Source: Caldilinea sp. CFX5 (GTDB lineage Bacteria > Chloroflexota > Anaerolineae > Caldilineales > Caldilineaceae). From it: a stretch of DNA of 64,000 nucleotides. Made by a program: the position numbers and the translations under genes. Shown here in pieces: positions 9,896 through 19,728 of the stretch (position 1 is the first letter of the stretch; the number at the start of each line of letters is the position of its first letter). The DNA lies in assembly GCA_021405325.1 (NCBI GenBank), contig QWII01000018.1, positions 62,001-126,000 of the forward strand. The letters are read 5' to 3'. Under the pieces are notes generated by a model that saw only the letters and a list, made by a program, of their open reading frames with translations, was not told where the DNA came from and searched no databases.

Positions 9896-12800
9896 ATGCA
9901 ACGGTACTTTGGCAACTTGATCCACATGTTTACCCGCAATTATCGTTTCCGTCGCGTCTTTACCTTGTTGGTGATTTTGGGCCTGATCGCGCCCGGAGTA
10001 CAAGGTCCAACCATGAAGACAGCCACAGCTCGCAGTTCCCTGAACAATCCATTCGCTCAGATCATTGTCGATAACCCAAGCAACGGCAGTAGCGCCGGCG
10101 GTTTGCAAATTACCCTGAGTGAAGGGAGCGAACAGCCAACAACTGCTGAACCGCTGCCCGTCGCGCCCGGTGAGCCGCTCGCGGCCGACGCGATCCAACC
10201 AATTTTGGATCGTTTGCCGCCACTGGAGACGGAACCAACCGACCAACAAGATTTCCGTCTGCCCACGGAACTGTTGCCGCCGCCACGCCCCGGCGCAACT
10301 ATTACCGAAACCTTCCCACCCACGGGAACAGCGCCGGTTAGTGTAGAAGTTGCCAGCGGCCCATTGGAAGTGCTGCGCTTTGCGCCGGAGGGAGAGATTC
10401 CCATTGCGCCTTTCTTGAGCGTCACCTTTAATCAGCCAATGGTACCGCTGACAACGCTGGCCGAGTTAAGCGCCGCTGATGTTCCGGTGAAGATCACACC
10501 GGAGCTGACCGGCACCTGGAAGTGGCTAGGCACCAAGACGCTCACCTTTGAATACAAGTCAGAGGAGATTGATCGCTTCCCCAAAGCGACCGAATATACC
10601 GTTGAAATTCCCGCCGGCACAAAATCGGCCACCGGCAACGAACTGACCGAAGCGGTGACCTGGATGTTCCGCACCCCGGCGCCGGTGCTGGCATACACCT
10701 ATCCCAGCGGCGGGCCACAGCCGCTCAATCCGCTCATCTTTGTGAGCTTTGACCAGCAGATCGACCCGGCGGCGGTTCTGGAAACCGTGTCAGTGACGGC
10801 GGGTGGGGAAGAATACGCCGTGCAACTGGCCGATGATGCTGCCGTGGCGGAGAATGCTGCCGTCAGCAGTCTTGTCAAGCGGACGTTGGCCGGGCGTTGG
10901 CTGGCCTTCCGCGCCGACAAGGAATTCCCCGCCGGCACCACGGTGACGGTCAACATCGGCCCCAACACCCCCTCCGCCGAAGGGCCGCTGACGACAACGG
11001 CAGTACAATCGTTCAGCTTTACCACCTACTCGCCGTTGCGCATTGAGGATCACGGCTGTAGCTGGGGCGACCAGGAATGCCCACCCTTTACGCCTTTCTA
11101 TATCCGCTTCAACAACCCGCTCGATGAGCAGAAATTTGACCCTGCCCTCATCACCGTCGAGCCGGCGATTCCCAATCTCATTGTGCAGGCAATGGGGACT
11201 TCGTTGGAACTGCGCGGCGCCACCCAAGGGCGCACCACCTACAAAGTGACCGTGGCCGCTGAAATTGCCGATATTTTCGGGCAAACACTGGGCGAAGCGC
11301 AAACGCTGACCTTTAAAACCGGTCCGGCCACGGCGCTGCTCACTGGTCCTAACAACAACTTTATTACCCTGGACCCCTCGTCCGACAAACCGCTCTTTAC
11401 GATCTACACGGTCAATTATGACAAAGCACGCGTACGCGCCTTTTCGGTGACGCCGGCGCAATGGACCGACTATCAGAACTACCTGAACAACAACGCCTAT
11501 CAGCCGAATCCGCCCGATCCGCCCGGCGACAAGGTGCTGGACGAAGTGGTCCCCATTGAAGCGGTCGAAGATGAACTGGTGGAAACCAACATTGACCTGA
11601 GTCAAGCCCTAAGCGGCAGCACCGGCCACCTCATTGTCGTGGTTGACGTGCCACGCAGCCTGCTTTCCAGTTTGCTCTCCCGCCTGCCTTTCGGACCAAA
11701 CGACCCCATACCGACTGTGCGTGCTTGGGTGCAGGTGACGCAGATCGGCCTCGACGCCTTTGTCGATCACAGCGAGATGGTCGCCTGGGCGACCGGGTTG
11801 CAAGATGGCGCGCCGCTGAATGGCGTGGAAGTCAGCCTGCTCAACAGCAACGTCACCGCCACCACCAACGATGCCGGTCTGGCGCGCTTTAAGCTGCCCG
11901 ACCAACCATCCCCGGTGCTGGTCGGCAAGCTGGGTGATGATGTCGCCATGTTGCCCCAAACCAGTTACTACTGGGGCAGCGGCGGCTGGCTGCGCAACCC
12001 CTTGCAGGATGAATTGCGCTGGTATGTCTTTGATGATCGCCAAATGTATCGCCCCGGCGAGGAGGTGCATCTCAAAGGTTGGCTGCGCCGCATCGGCGCC
12101 GGCCAGACCGGTGATGTGAGCTTGGTGGGCGACCGCGGCGTCTCCGTTCAATACACGGTCAACGACCCGCAGGGTAATCAACTGGCGGACGGCGTGCTGG
12201 ATGTCAATGATCTGGGTGGCTTTGACTTTGCCTTTACACTGCCCGAAAATGCCAACTTGGGCTATGCGAATATCTACCTCTCAGCCCGCAACGTCAGCGG
12301 TGTCTACACAACCGATTATTACCACAACTTCCAGATTCAGGAGTTCCGCCGCCCCGAATTTGAGGTGACGGCGCGCAATGAAGAAAAAGGCCCCTTCTTT
12401 GTCGGTGATGATGCCGTGGTCGCCATTTCGGCCCAGTACTATGCCGGCGGCCCATTGCCCGGCGCCGAAACGACTTGGAATGTGAGCAGCTCACCCAGCA
12501 ACTATTCGCCGCCCGGCTGGCCCGACTTTACCTTTGGCGAATGGACGCCCTGGTGGAGCTTCTATGATATGGGCTATGCCGCCTACGGCGGGCCAGCCGG
12601 CGGCAGCAACGCGCAAAGTTACACCGGGCGCACCGATGCCGCTGGCGTTCACTACCTGCGCATGAGTTTTGACGGCATTGCCCCCACCCCTGGCAGTGAA
12701 GAACCGGTCCGCCCGCGCCCCTACAGCGTTATGGCCGAAGGCAGGGTGATGGATGTTAATCGCCAGGCGTGGGCGGCGACGACCAGTCTGCTCGTCCACC

Positions 12801-15800
12801 CGGCGGATCGCTATGTGGGGATCCGCAGTGATCGCACCTTTGTCGAGCAGGGGGAGCCGCTGGTGATCGAGGCGATTGTCACCGATCTCGACGGCAACGC
12901 CTTTGCTGATACCCAGATCACCATGCAAGCGGCGCGCTTGGAATGGCAATACAACCAGGGTCAGTGGCGCGAAGAAGCGGTCGATGTGCAAGAATGCACG
13001 GTTGCTTCGGCTATGGAACCGGTTAGCTGTGAATTCACCACCGACATGGGTGGCAGCTACCGCATCACCGCCACCATTCGCGATGACCAGGAACGGCTCA
13101 ACCAGAGCCAGTTCACCCGCTGGGTCAGTGGCGGCAAGCGCCCGGCGGCGCGCAATGTCGAGCAGGAACAGGTGACGCTGATCCCCGACAAAGAGAGTTA
13201 CCAACCGGGCGACACAGCGGAAATCCTGGTGCAATCGCCCTTCTCCCCGGCGGAAGGGTTGCTGACGGTCAGCCGCAGCGGGATCATCACCACCGAGCGC
13301 TTTGTGGTGGAGGATGGCACCTATACGCTCAAGGTGCCGATTGCCGAGGAGCATATCCCCAACCTGAACATTCAGGTCGATCTCACCGGCTCGGCCCCGC
13401 GCACCGATGAAAAGGGCGAAGCGATTGCCAATGTGCCGCCCCGCCCAGCTTACGCCACCGGCAGCCTCACCCTGGCGATCCCGCCGGTGAGCCGGGCGTT
13501 GACGATGACGGTGGCGCCGGCGGCCACGGAACTGGCCCCTGGCGTCGAAACGTCGATTGCCGTCAGCCTGACCAACGCCGCCGGTGAACCGGTGGCTGAT
13601 GCGGAATTGGCCGTGGTCGTGGTCGATGAAGCGGTGCTGGCGTTGACCAACTATCAACTGGCCGACCCCATCGCCACCTTCTACAGCCAGCGCAGCAGCG
13701 ATATGAGCAGCTACTATGCCCGCGCCAGCCTTGTCCTGGCGAACCCGGTCGATCTGGCAAACCAGGTGGCCAATGTGGCCCAGGAATCGATGGCGCGTGG
13801 CGGCGCGATGGCGGCCGGTGCGGCTCCTGCCGCCGCGCCGATGGCAACCGAGGCAGCGGATATGGCCTTTGCCGCTCCTGCCGAAGAGGCGAAATCGGCT
13901 GCGCCTGGCGCTCAGCCCCAGATTGCCCTACGCACCAACTTTAACCCGTTGGCGGTCTTTGCGCCGGCCGTGCGCACTGATGAAAACGGCCTGGCGACGG
14001 TTGACTTTAAGCTGCCCGATAACCTAACCCGCTACCGCGTCATGGTGGTGGCGGTGGCTGAGGGTAAATACTTTGGTATGGGTGAAGCGAATGTGACGGC
14101 CCGCCTGCCATTGATGGTGCGGCCGTCGGCGCCGCGCTTCCTCAACTTTGGCGACAAGTTTGAACTGCCGGTGGTGGTGCAGAATCAAACGAATGAACCA
14201 ATGGATGTCGATGTTGTTGTGCGCGCCGCTAATCTCTCACTCGCTCCATCTCTCCAAACAGGAGATTCAGAGATGGAGCGAGTAGAGAGTGGGCAACGGG
14301 TCACGATCCCGGCCAATGATCGGGTCGAAGTGCGCTTCCCGGCGACAACCGACCGGGCGGGGACAGTACGTCTGCAAATTGCCGCGACCGCCGGTGACTA
14401 TGCCGACGCCGCCACGGTCGAACTGCCGGTCTACACGCCGGCGACCACCGAAGCCTTTGCGGTTTATGGCGTAGTGGATGAAGGCGCCATTGCCCAGCCG
14501 GTCGCCGCGCCGCAGAATGTCTTCCCGCAATTTGGCGGCTTGGAGATCAACACCTCCTCGACGGCGCTGCAAGCGTTGACCGATGCCGTGCTTTATCTGA
14601 GCAGTTACCGCTTTGAATGCACGGAACAGTTAGCGTCGCGCATTCTGGGTATTGCCGCCCTGCGCGATGTCTTGAGCGCCTTTGAAGCCGAAGGGTTGCC
14701 CACGCCAGAGGAGCTGAATGCCGCCGTCCAACGTGACATTGAGCGACTGGCTGCGTTGCAAAACGACGACGGCGGCTGGCCGATCTGGGAGCGGGGCGAC
14801 GAATCGGTGCCTTACTACAGCATCCATGTCGCCCATGCCTTGCAAATGGCGCGCATGAAGGACTATCTGGTGCCGGAAGAGATGATGACGCGGGCGCTCG
14901 ACCATCTGCGCAACATTGAGAACTACTACCCAGCCTGGTACGGCGAGTCGATCCGCCAGACCCTGAGTGCATACGCTCTCTATGTGCGTAACCTCATGGG
15001 CGATGTTGATCCGGCCAAGGCGCGCAACCTGCTCAATAGTAAGCCGCTGGAAAATCAATCGTTGGAAGCCATCGCCTGGCTCTGGACAGTGCTGGCCAAA
15101 GACACCGCCTCGGCCCAGGAAAATGCCGCGATTCGCCGCCATCTCACTAATCGTGCCGTTGAAACGGCCGGCGCCGCCAACTTCACCAGTGGTTATGGCG
15201 AAGACGCGTACCTGCTGCTCCACTCCAGTCGCCGCTCAGATGCGGTCATCCTGGATGCGTTGATTCAGAATACGCCGGAGAGCGACCTGATCCCGAAGGT
15301 GGTCAACGGGCTGCTGGCCCATCGCACCGCCGGTCGCTGGAGCAATACGCAGGAAAATGCCTTTGTCCTGCTGGCGCTGGATCGCTACTTCAACACCTTT
15401 GAGGCGCAGACGCCCGACTTTGTCGCCCGCATCTGGTTGGGCGAGACCTACGCCGGGGAACACACCTATGAAGGGCGCACCACCGAACGTCATGAGACCA
15501 AGATTCCCATGAGCTATCTGGTCGAAAGCGATGCCACCCAGGATCTGGTCCTGAGCAAGGAGGGGGAAGGACGCCTCTACTATCGTCTGGGCCTGCGCTA
15601 TGCGCCAACCGACCTGAACATGCCGCCGGTCGATATGGGCTTTGTCGTTGAACGCACCTACGAAGCGGTCGATAACGCCGATGATGTCCAGCGTGATGAG
15701 AATGGCGTCTGGCGCATCAAGGCCGGTGCGCGAGTGCGGGTGCGCCTGAGCATGGTGGCCGACAACCGGCGCTACCATGTCGCCCTGGTCGATCCGCTGC

Positions 15801-16096
15801 CGGCCGGTCTGGAGGCGATCAACCCGGCGCTGGCCGTGAGCGAAAGCGTGCCGGGCGATCCTAGCCAGCGCTCCTATGGCTGGTGGTGGTGGGGTAGCTG
15901 GTATGACCATCAGAACCTGCGCGACGAACGAGCCGAAGCCTTCGCCACGCTGCTCTGGGATGGCGTCTACACCTACTCGTATGTGGCCCGCGCCACCACG
16001 CCGGGTGAGTTTGTTGTCCCGCCGGCCAAGGCGGAAGAGATGTACTCGCCGGAAGTCTTCGGGCGGAGCGCGAGTGATCGGGTGGTTGTGGAGTGA
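9896..16096 (+). CDS. Bacterial alpha-2-macroglobulin family protein (thioester-containing)
   Basis: 2066 residues, longer than the roughly 1500-1650 of Enterobacterial YfhM. It has an N-terminal signal or anchor segment (VFTLLVILGLIAPGV), macroglobulin/Ig-like domains, and an Ala/Met-rich low-complexity stretch at about 1287-1341 that could be the protease bait. An A2M domain follows (FNPLAVFAPAVRTDENG onward), then the thioester motif CTEQ (C1575 to Q1578) in an alpha-helical toroid region. Such proteins trap attacking proteases covalently at the cell surface. GAGGAG precedes ATG 9896. No pbpC-like partner is adjacent. A palindrome sits in frame at 14234-14289. Confidence 0.9.
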   Translation: MQRYFGNLIHMFTRNYRFRRVFTLLVILGLIAPGVQGPTMKTATARSSLNNPFAQIIVDNPSNGSSAGGLQITLSEGSEQPTTAEPLPVAPGEPLAADAIQPILDRLPPLETEPTDQQDFRLPTELLPPPRPGATITETFPPTGTAPVSVEVASGPLEVLRFAPEGEIPIAPFLSVTFNQPMVPLTTLAELSAADVPVKITPELTGTWKWLGTKTLTFEYKSEEIDRFPKATEYTVEIPAGTKSATGNELTEAVTWMFRTPAPVLAYTYPSGGPQPLNPLIFVSFDQQIDPAAVLETVSVTAGGEEYAVQLADDAAVAENAAVSSLVKRTLAGRWLAFRADKEFPAGTTVTVNIGPNTPSAEGPLTTTAVQSFSFTTYSPLRIEDHGCSWGDQECPPFTPFYIRFNNPLDEQKFDPALITVEPAIPNLIVQAMGTSLELRGATQGRTTYKVTVAAEIADIFGQTLGEAQTLTFKTGPATALLTGPNNNFITLDPSSDKPLFTIYTVNYDKARVRAFSVTPAQWTDYQNYLNNNAYQPNPPDPPGDKVLDEVVPIEAVEDELVETNIDLSQALSGSTGHLIVVVDVPRSLLSSLLSRLPFGPNDPIPTVRAWVQVTQIGLDAFVDHSEMVAWATGLQDGAPLNGVEVSLLNSNVTATTNDAGLARFKLPDQPSPVLVGKLGDDVAMLPQTSYYWGSGGWLRNPLQDELRWYVFDDRQMYRPGEEVHLKGWLRRIGAGQTGDVSLVGDRGVSVQYTVNDPQGNQLADGVLDVNDLGGFDFAFTLPENANLGYANIYLSARNVSGVYTTDYYHNFQIQEFRRPEFEVTARNEEKGPFFVGDDAVVAISAQYYAGGPLPGAETTWNVSSSPSNYSPPGWPDFTFGEWTPWWSFYDMGYAAYGGPAGGSNAQSYTGRTDAAGVHYLRMSFDGIAPTPGSEEPVRPRPYSVMAEGRVMDVNRQAWAATTSLLVHPADRYVGIRSDRTFVEQGEPLVIEAIVTDLDGNAFADTQITMQAARLEWQYNQGQWREEAVDVQECTVASAMEPVSCEFTTDMGGSYRITATIRDDQERLNQSQFTRWVSGGKRPAARNVEQEQVTLIPDKESYQPGDTAEILVQSPFSPAEGLLTVSRSGIITTERFVVEDGTYTLKVPIAEEHIPNLNIQVDLTGSAPRTDEKGEAIANVPPRPAYATGSLTLAIPPVSRALTMTVAPAATELAPGVETSIAVSLTNAAGEPVADAELAVVVVDEAVLALTNYQLADPIATFYSQRSSDMSSYYARASLVLANPVDLANQVANVAQESMARGGAMAAGAAPAAAPMATEAADMAFAAPAEEAKSAAPGAQPQIALRTNFNPLAVFAPAVRTDENGLATVDFKLPDNLTRYRVMVVAVAEGKYFGMGEANVTARLPLMVRPSAPRFLNFGDKFELPVVVQNQTNEPMDVDVVVRAANLSLAPSLQTGDSEMERVESGQRVTIPANDRVEVRFPATTDRAGTVRLQIAATAGDYADAATVELPVYTPATTEAFAVYGVVDEGAIAQPVAAPQNVFPQFGGLEINTSSTALQALTDAVLYLSSYRFECTEQLASRILGIAALRDVLSAFEAEGLPTPEELNAAVQRDIERLAALQNDDGGWPIWERGDESVPYYSIHVAHALQMARMKDYLVPEEMMTRALDHLRNIENYYPAWYGESIRQTLSAYALYVRNLMGDVDPAKARNLLNSKPLENQSLEAIAWLWTVLAKDTASAQENAAIRRHLTNRAVETAGAANFTSGYGEDAYLLLHSSRRSDAVILDALIQNTPESDLIPKVVNGLLAHRTAGRWSNTQENAFVLLALDRYFNTFEAQTPDFVARIWLGETYAGEHTYEGRTTERHETKIPMSYLVESDATQDLVLSKEGEGRLYYRLGLRYAPTDLNMPPVDMGFVVERTYEAVDNADDVQRDENGVWRIKAGARVRVRLSMVADNRRYHVALVDPLPAGLEAINPALAVSESVPGDPSQRSYGWWWWGSWYDHQNLRDERAEAFATLLWDGVYTYSYVARATTPGEFVVPPAKAEEMYSPEVFGRSASDRVVVE
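14234..14289. repeat. Palindrome inside the alpha-2-macroglobulin reading frame
   Basis: ACTCGCTCCATCTCT (14239-14253) pairs perfectly with AGAGATGGAGCGAGT (14269-14283). The pairing continues outward (CTCTC with GAGAG) past a single-base bulge. It encodes a stretch around LSLAPSLQTGDSEMERVESG, unlike the surrounding beta-rich sequence, and keeps the frame open. Confidence 0.8.
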
Positions 16097-16123
16097 GTGA
16101 TTGAGTAACGGATAAAAAGAACG

Positions 16124-16165
16124 GATCAAAAGAGGGCAGCCTGTGAAGGCTGCCCTCTTTTGATC
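16124..16165. terminator. Bidirectional terminator hairpin between convergent genes
   Basis: Perfect 18-bp arms GATCAAAAGAGGGCAGCC / complement with the loop TGTGAA. A-rich and T-rich arm ends allow termination in either direction, for the alpha-2-macroglobulin gene (+) and the regulator gene (-). Confidence 0.85.
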
Positions 16166-16177
16166 TGTGAAACATGG

Positions 16178-18985
16178 CTAATTGCTGTCTGTACTCGCCT
16201 CCAGGGCGTAGGCCACTGCCTTTTCGACCGTCATTGCCTGACCTGTGGCCCAAGCGGCAGCCAGGTGTGGGTCATTAAGTTGGCGACGCGCCTCCCTCAA
16301 AGCTTGCATGAAAAAACCACTGGCCAGTAGATCCAAAATGAAGCGCTGACTCTCAAAATAGGTCGCTGCTCCCAGGATGGTAAAGGCAATGGTAGGCTTG
16401 CCGAGCGCTGCGAAGGTTGTTGCTATCCCGCACAGCGCCAACGGCAGATAGTTCATGCTGCTATCGCTGGAATGGCGCAAGCTGGCCCGGAAATAGGTGA
16501 GTGCGGCTTGCGGTTGCTGCTGCCGCAAGGCCACATGGCCCAAAAACACTTGTGTCCAGGCAACCCCATGTGAATCACCGACGTCAGTGTAGTGTTGTTG
16601 CGCCTCGGTCATATAGCGCACAACTGCGGCATCATCTGCCGTCCAAAAACAGCTCATACCCAGATCTAACAAGGCGCGGGTAACGCCGCCGCTCATGCTC
16701 CACTTGATGCCCAGTTGGCGCCACAAGCCTAGGGCTTCCGCTAAGGCGCGTTGGGCCTCGGTATAACGCCCCTGATCGGCCAGAATACGCCCCAGTGTTT
16801 GCCAGAGCGCGGCTTGGGTTTCCCGGTTCGGTTGTGGCCGTTGCAACTCGGCCTGGCAAAGTTGTAATGCGCGCTGCGGCGCCACTTCATTCAACCGAAT
16901 CAGTGGTCGCGCCATGAGTAACCGCTCCTCGTATTGACGACCAAGTGCAATACACTCCTCAAAGCAGGCGATTGCCTGCGCCGACTGACCATTAGCGCTG
17001 TAGGCATCGCCCAATACCCACAGCCCTGTGCCAATTGGCAGCGGCGAGGCATGATGGCGCGCAAGCTGTACACATTGTTCGAGTTGGACAATTGCTACTT
17101 CATAAGCCGCGGCGCCTAGCGCGGCGGCCCCTAATAGTTGAAGACAATAGCCGATCCCTTTGGTTTCTTGCGCCGCAGTAAAAAGGGCTAATGCTTCTTC
17201 CAGCATAGCCACCTGCGGCTGTACAATAAAACGCGACAAATCGGCCAACCATGTCAGCACCCAGGCCCGTGCGACTGGTGATCGCCCCTGATCGTAGGCC
17301 AGCGCCTTTTCCAGCCAATGACTGCCCTCGCTAAATTCACCACGCACAACCCAAAAGCTGCCTAAAGCGCCGGCCAGCCGCAGGGCGCTGACGCCGCCAT
17401 CCGGCTGTTGACAGGCCCAGGCAAAGGCCATGCGTAGATTACCGTATTCGACCACAATCTGATTGAGCCAAGTTGATAAGCTGGGGCCAATCAACACCAT
17501 ACCTGTTGACTGTTCCGCCAATGTCAAGAAGTAGGCGCAATGGGCCTGGCGCGTCGCATCAGAGGCGCCGGCTTCCTGCAATTTCATGCTGGCATATTGG
17601 CGAACGGTTTCGAGCCGGTGATAGCGTGTGTCAATCCCGGTTTCATCCACTACCACCAGCGACTTATTGACCAATTGCAGCAACAATGGCAGGGTCTGCC
17701 GACGGGCCGCTTCATCTTCGGCGAGCGCTTCGGCAGCCGCCAACGTCCACCCATCGGCAAAGACCCCTAATCGACGCAGCAACCGGCGTTCCGCCTCGCT
17801 TAGCAGATCATAGCTCCAGTCGATGACGGCGCGCAGCGTTTGGTGACGCAGCAACGCCGTGCGCCGACCGTGGGTCAGCAGATCCAAGCGATCATCGAGC
17901 CGGGCGGCCAGATCTTCGACGGTCAGCCCCTTCAGACACGCAGCAGCCAACTCCAGCGCCAATGGAATGCCGTCGAGCTGTGTGCAGATCTGGGCGATTA
18001 CGGCGGCGTTCTGGTCGGTGAGTTGCCAATCGGGGCGGATGGTGCGCACTCGTTCCTGCAACAACTGGACCGCTTCAAACGCGCCGATCCGGACCGCCGT
18101 CATTTGCGTCGGGGTATGGGATAGTGCAGGTGTTGCCAGCGGTTTCACCGGCCATTCCACCTCGCCATCAACATTCAGCGCCTCGCGGCTGGTTGCCAAA
18201 ATGGTGACATGGGGACAACTCCGTAGAATCCGGTCAACCAGATCCGCGCAAGTGGCAATCAGATGTTCGCAGTTATCCAGCAGCAGCAACATCTGTTTTT
18301 GCTTTAGATAGAGCAGCAAGGCTTCGGTTGGCGTGCGACCAGCCGGCGGCGGCAATTGAAAGGTGGCCAGGATGGCAGGGACTACCAGCATTGCCTCGTG
18401 TAGCGCCGCCAATTCGACAAACCAAACGCCATCGGGAAAGCGAGAATTTTCGGTGTGTGCCGGCGTTGCATCCAAAATTGCCTGGGCCGCTGTCAGCGCG
18501 AGGCGTGTTTTGCCGACGCCGCCCACGCCGGTTAGGGTTACCAGGCGGGCCGTAGCTACTTGCTGGACAAGTGCGCTCAACTCACTCGTACGGCCAACGA
18601 AGGAAGTGAGTTGGCAAGGTAAATTATTGTGCGTTGCGACAGCAGCAAAGGGCTGTTCCACAAGGCGTGGCGGTAGTGGCGTTGTGGCGGAGGGGAGAGC
18701 GTCTTCCGGTATCGCATGAGCGCTTTTTGCCAGCGCCAGCAAGTGCGCCACCAATGCCGGCTCTTTTTCCAGGCCAAGCGCCGGAACGAAGACGGCTAAG
18801 ATTGTCATTTCATCAGGTAGTCGCTCATTCTGTTCCAAGCGGCTGATCTGACTGATGCTGTAACCCACGGCAATGGAGAGTTCACGCTGGGTCATGCGGG
18901 CGCGACGGCGCAAAAATTTCAGAAACTCGCCAAAGGTGGTCACAGCAGGGGTAGTGGAACGAAGCATTACGGCTGAATCGAGCAT
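16178..18985 (-). CDS. XRE-type HTH / STAND ATPase regulator with TPR-like tail
   Basis: 935 residues. An N-terminal helix-turn-helix (about residues 18-65: MTQRELSIAVGYSISQISRLEQNERLP) precedes an AfsR/NB-ARC-like ATPase: SFVGRTSELSALV, Walker A GVGGVGKT near 152-159, Walker B LLLLDNCEHL near 230-240. A winged-helix region and helical TPR-like repeats fill the C-terminal half. This architecture belongs to signal-transduction STAND ATPases that switch transcription on binding a ligand or protein; the signal is unknown. It is divergent from the small secreted-protein gene at 19135, a plausible target. The start is ATG 18985, with AGGAA upstream. Confidence 0.88.
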   Translation of the reverse strand: MLDSAVMLRSTTPAVTTFGEFLKFLRRRARMTQRELSIAVGYSISQISRLEQNERLPDEMTILAVFVPALGLEKEPALVAHLLALAKSAHAIPEDALPSATTPLPPRLVEQPFAAVATHNNLPCQLTSFVGRTSELSALVQQVATARLVTLTGVGGVGKTRLALTAAQAILDATPAHTENSRFPDGVWFVELAALHEAMLVVPAILATFQLPPPAGRTPTEALLLYLKQKQMLLLLDNCEHLIATCADLVDRILRSCPHVTILATSREALNVDGEVEWPVKPLATPALSHTPTQMTAVRIGAFEAVQLLQERVRTIRPDWQLTDQNAAVIAQICTQLDGIPLALELAAACLKGLTVEDLAARLDDRLDLLTHGRRTALLRHQTLRAVIDWSYDLLSEAERRLLRRLGVFADGWTLAAAEALAEDEAARRQTLPLLLQLVNKSLVVVDETGIDTRYHRLETVRQYASMKLQEAGASDATRQAHCAYFLTLAEQSTGMVLIGPSLSTWLNQIVVEYGNLRMAFAWACQQPDGGVSALRLAGALGSFWVVRGEFSEGSHWLEKALAYDQGRSPVARAWVLTWLADLSRFIVQPQVAMLEEALALFTAAQETKGIGYCLQLLGAAALGAAAYEVAIVQLEQCVQLARHHASPLPIGTGLWVLGDAYSANGQSAQAIACFEECIALGRQYEERLLMARPLIRLNEVAPQRALQLCQAELQRPQPNRETQAALWQTLGRILADQGRYTEAQRALAEALGLWRQLGIKWSMSGGVTRALLDLGMSCFWTADDAAVVRYMTEAQQHYTDVGDSHGVAWTQVFLGHVALRQQQPQAALTYFRASLRHSSDSSMNYLPLALCGIATTFAALGKPTIAFTILGAATYFESQRFILDLLASGFFMQALREARRQLNDPHLAAAWATGQAMTVEKAVAYALEASTDSN

Positions 18986-18994
18986 GAATGATTC

Positions 18995-19039
18995 CTGTCA
19001 AAAAAAGCGCATCCAGTTGTCAACCCGTCTGTCAAAAAA
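18995..19039. promoter_or_regulatory. Direct repeats CTGTCAAAAAA in divergent promoter region
   Basis: CTGTCAAAAAA occurs at 18995-19005 and again at 19029-19039, with GTTGTCAAC between them. The spacing of 34 nt is about three helical turns, as expected for paired binding sites. The region separates the divergent regulator and secreted-protein genes, so it may hold the regulator's operator. This is inference only. Confidence 0.4.
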
Positions 19040-19134
19040 GGGCAATAATGGCAAATCGGCGCGTGGTATTCTAGAAGTGTACACAGAGAAAAGAGTTTCC
19101 ACAAATTGAGTTGCAGAGTGACAGGAGAGGTTAT

Positions 19135-19635
19135 ATGAAACGCTTTTACTACTTATTCACCTTCGTGTTATTCATCTTCGTGTTATTCATCTTCGTGAGT
19201 ACACTGTTGACCCTGGTGTTGGCAACGAGTCTGCCCGTAAGCGCCGCCAGGATGACAAACGCACCGACCAACTGTTCACCGGCTGCGCTGCAAGAAAGCT
19301 ATGCCTTCCGCACAGCGACGACCGTCAACGTAGCCCCTGGCACCGTCATTGCCTTGCCGGAAGCCCTGATTGCCACCTCGCCGGTTCTACTGGCTGGTCA
19401 GGGGACAATCGAGTTCAACGGCCAGGGCCAAGCCGTATTGACCGCGACCTATGATGTCAATGACGAGGCCATTACGGCAACAGCATATCCTGGCAGCTAT
19501 ACCTTGGATGTGACTTGCAACGCTACTGTTCTGCTGGATAACGGGATCCGGTTCACGATGCGCCTGGTCTCGATCAACGGCCAGCCGACCCTAGTTTCAA
19601 CAACGCCCGGCTTTCTTCTGCTGAACAACGAGTAA
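19135..19635 (+). CDS. Small secreted protein of unknown function
   Basis: 166 residues from ATG 19135, preferred over an in-frame TTG at 19111 because AGGAGAGG lies just upstream. A long hydrophobic signal segment contains a duplicated FVLFI motif, produced by a 15-bp tandem repeat (TTCGTGTTATTCATC twice), and ends near PVSAA. The mature part is beta-rich and hydrophilic with two cysteines. No family is recognised. It diverges from the STAND regulator at 18985. Confidence 0.65.
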   Translation: MKRFYYLFTFVLFIFVLFIFVSTLLTLVLATSLPVSAARMTNAPTNCSPAALQESYAFRTATTVNVAPGTVIALPEALIATSPVLLAGQGTIEFNGQGQAVLTATYDVNDEAITATAYPGSYTLDVTCNATVLLDNGIRFTMRLVSINGQPTLVSTTPGFLLLNNE

Positions 19636-19672
19636 ATGAGCGGCAGGCCACCGATGATTGATGTCCTTTGGG

Positions 19673-19706
19673 GCAGGATCTTGCTCTATACGGAGTAAGA
19701 TCCTGC
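19673..19706. terminator. Bidirectional terminator-like hairpin
   Basis: GCAGGATCTTGCTC pairs with GAGTAAGATCCTGC (one G-T pair) around the loop TATACG. It lies between the convergent secreted-protein and alcohol-dehydrogenase genes. Confidence 0.7.
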
Positions 19707-19728
19707 TTGCGCGCCTGATCAACGCATT

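Noticed and set aside
12491..13657. Long antisense open frame opposite the alpha-2-macroglobulin gene
   Set aside because: Composition is Arg/Gly/His-rich shadow sequence with no domain; the sense gene is convincing.
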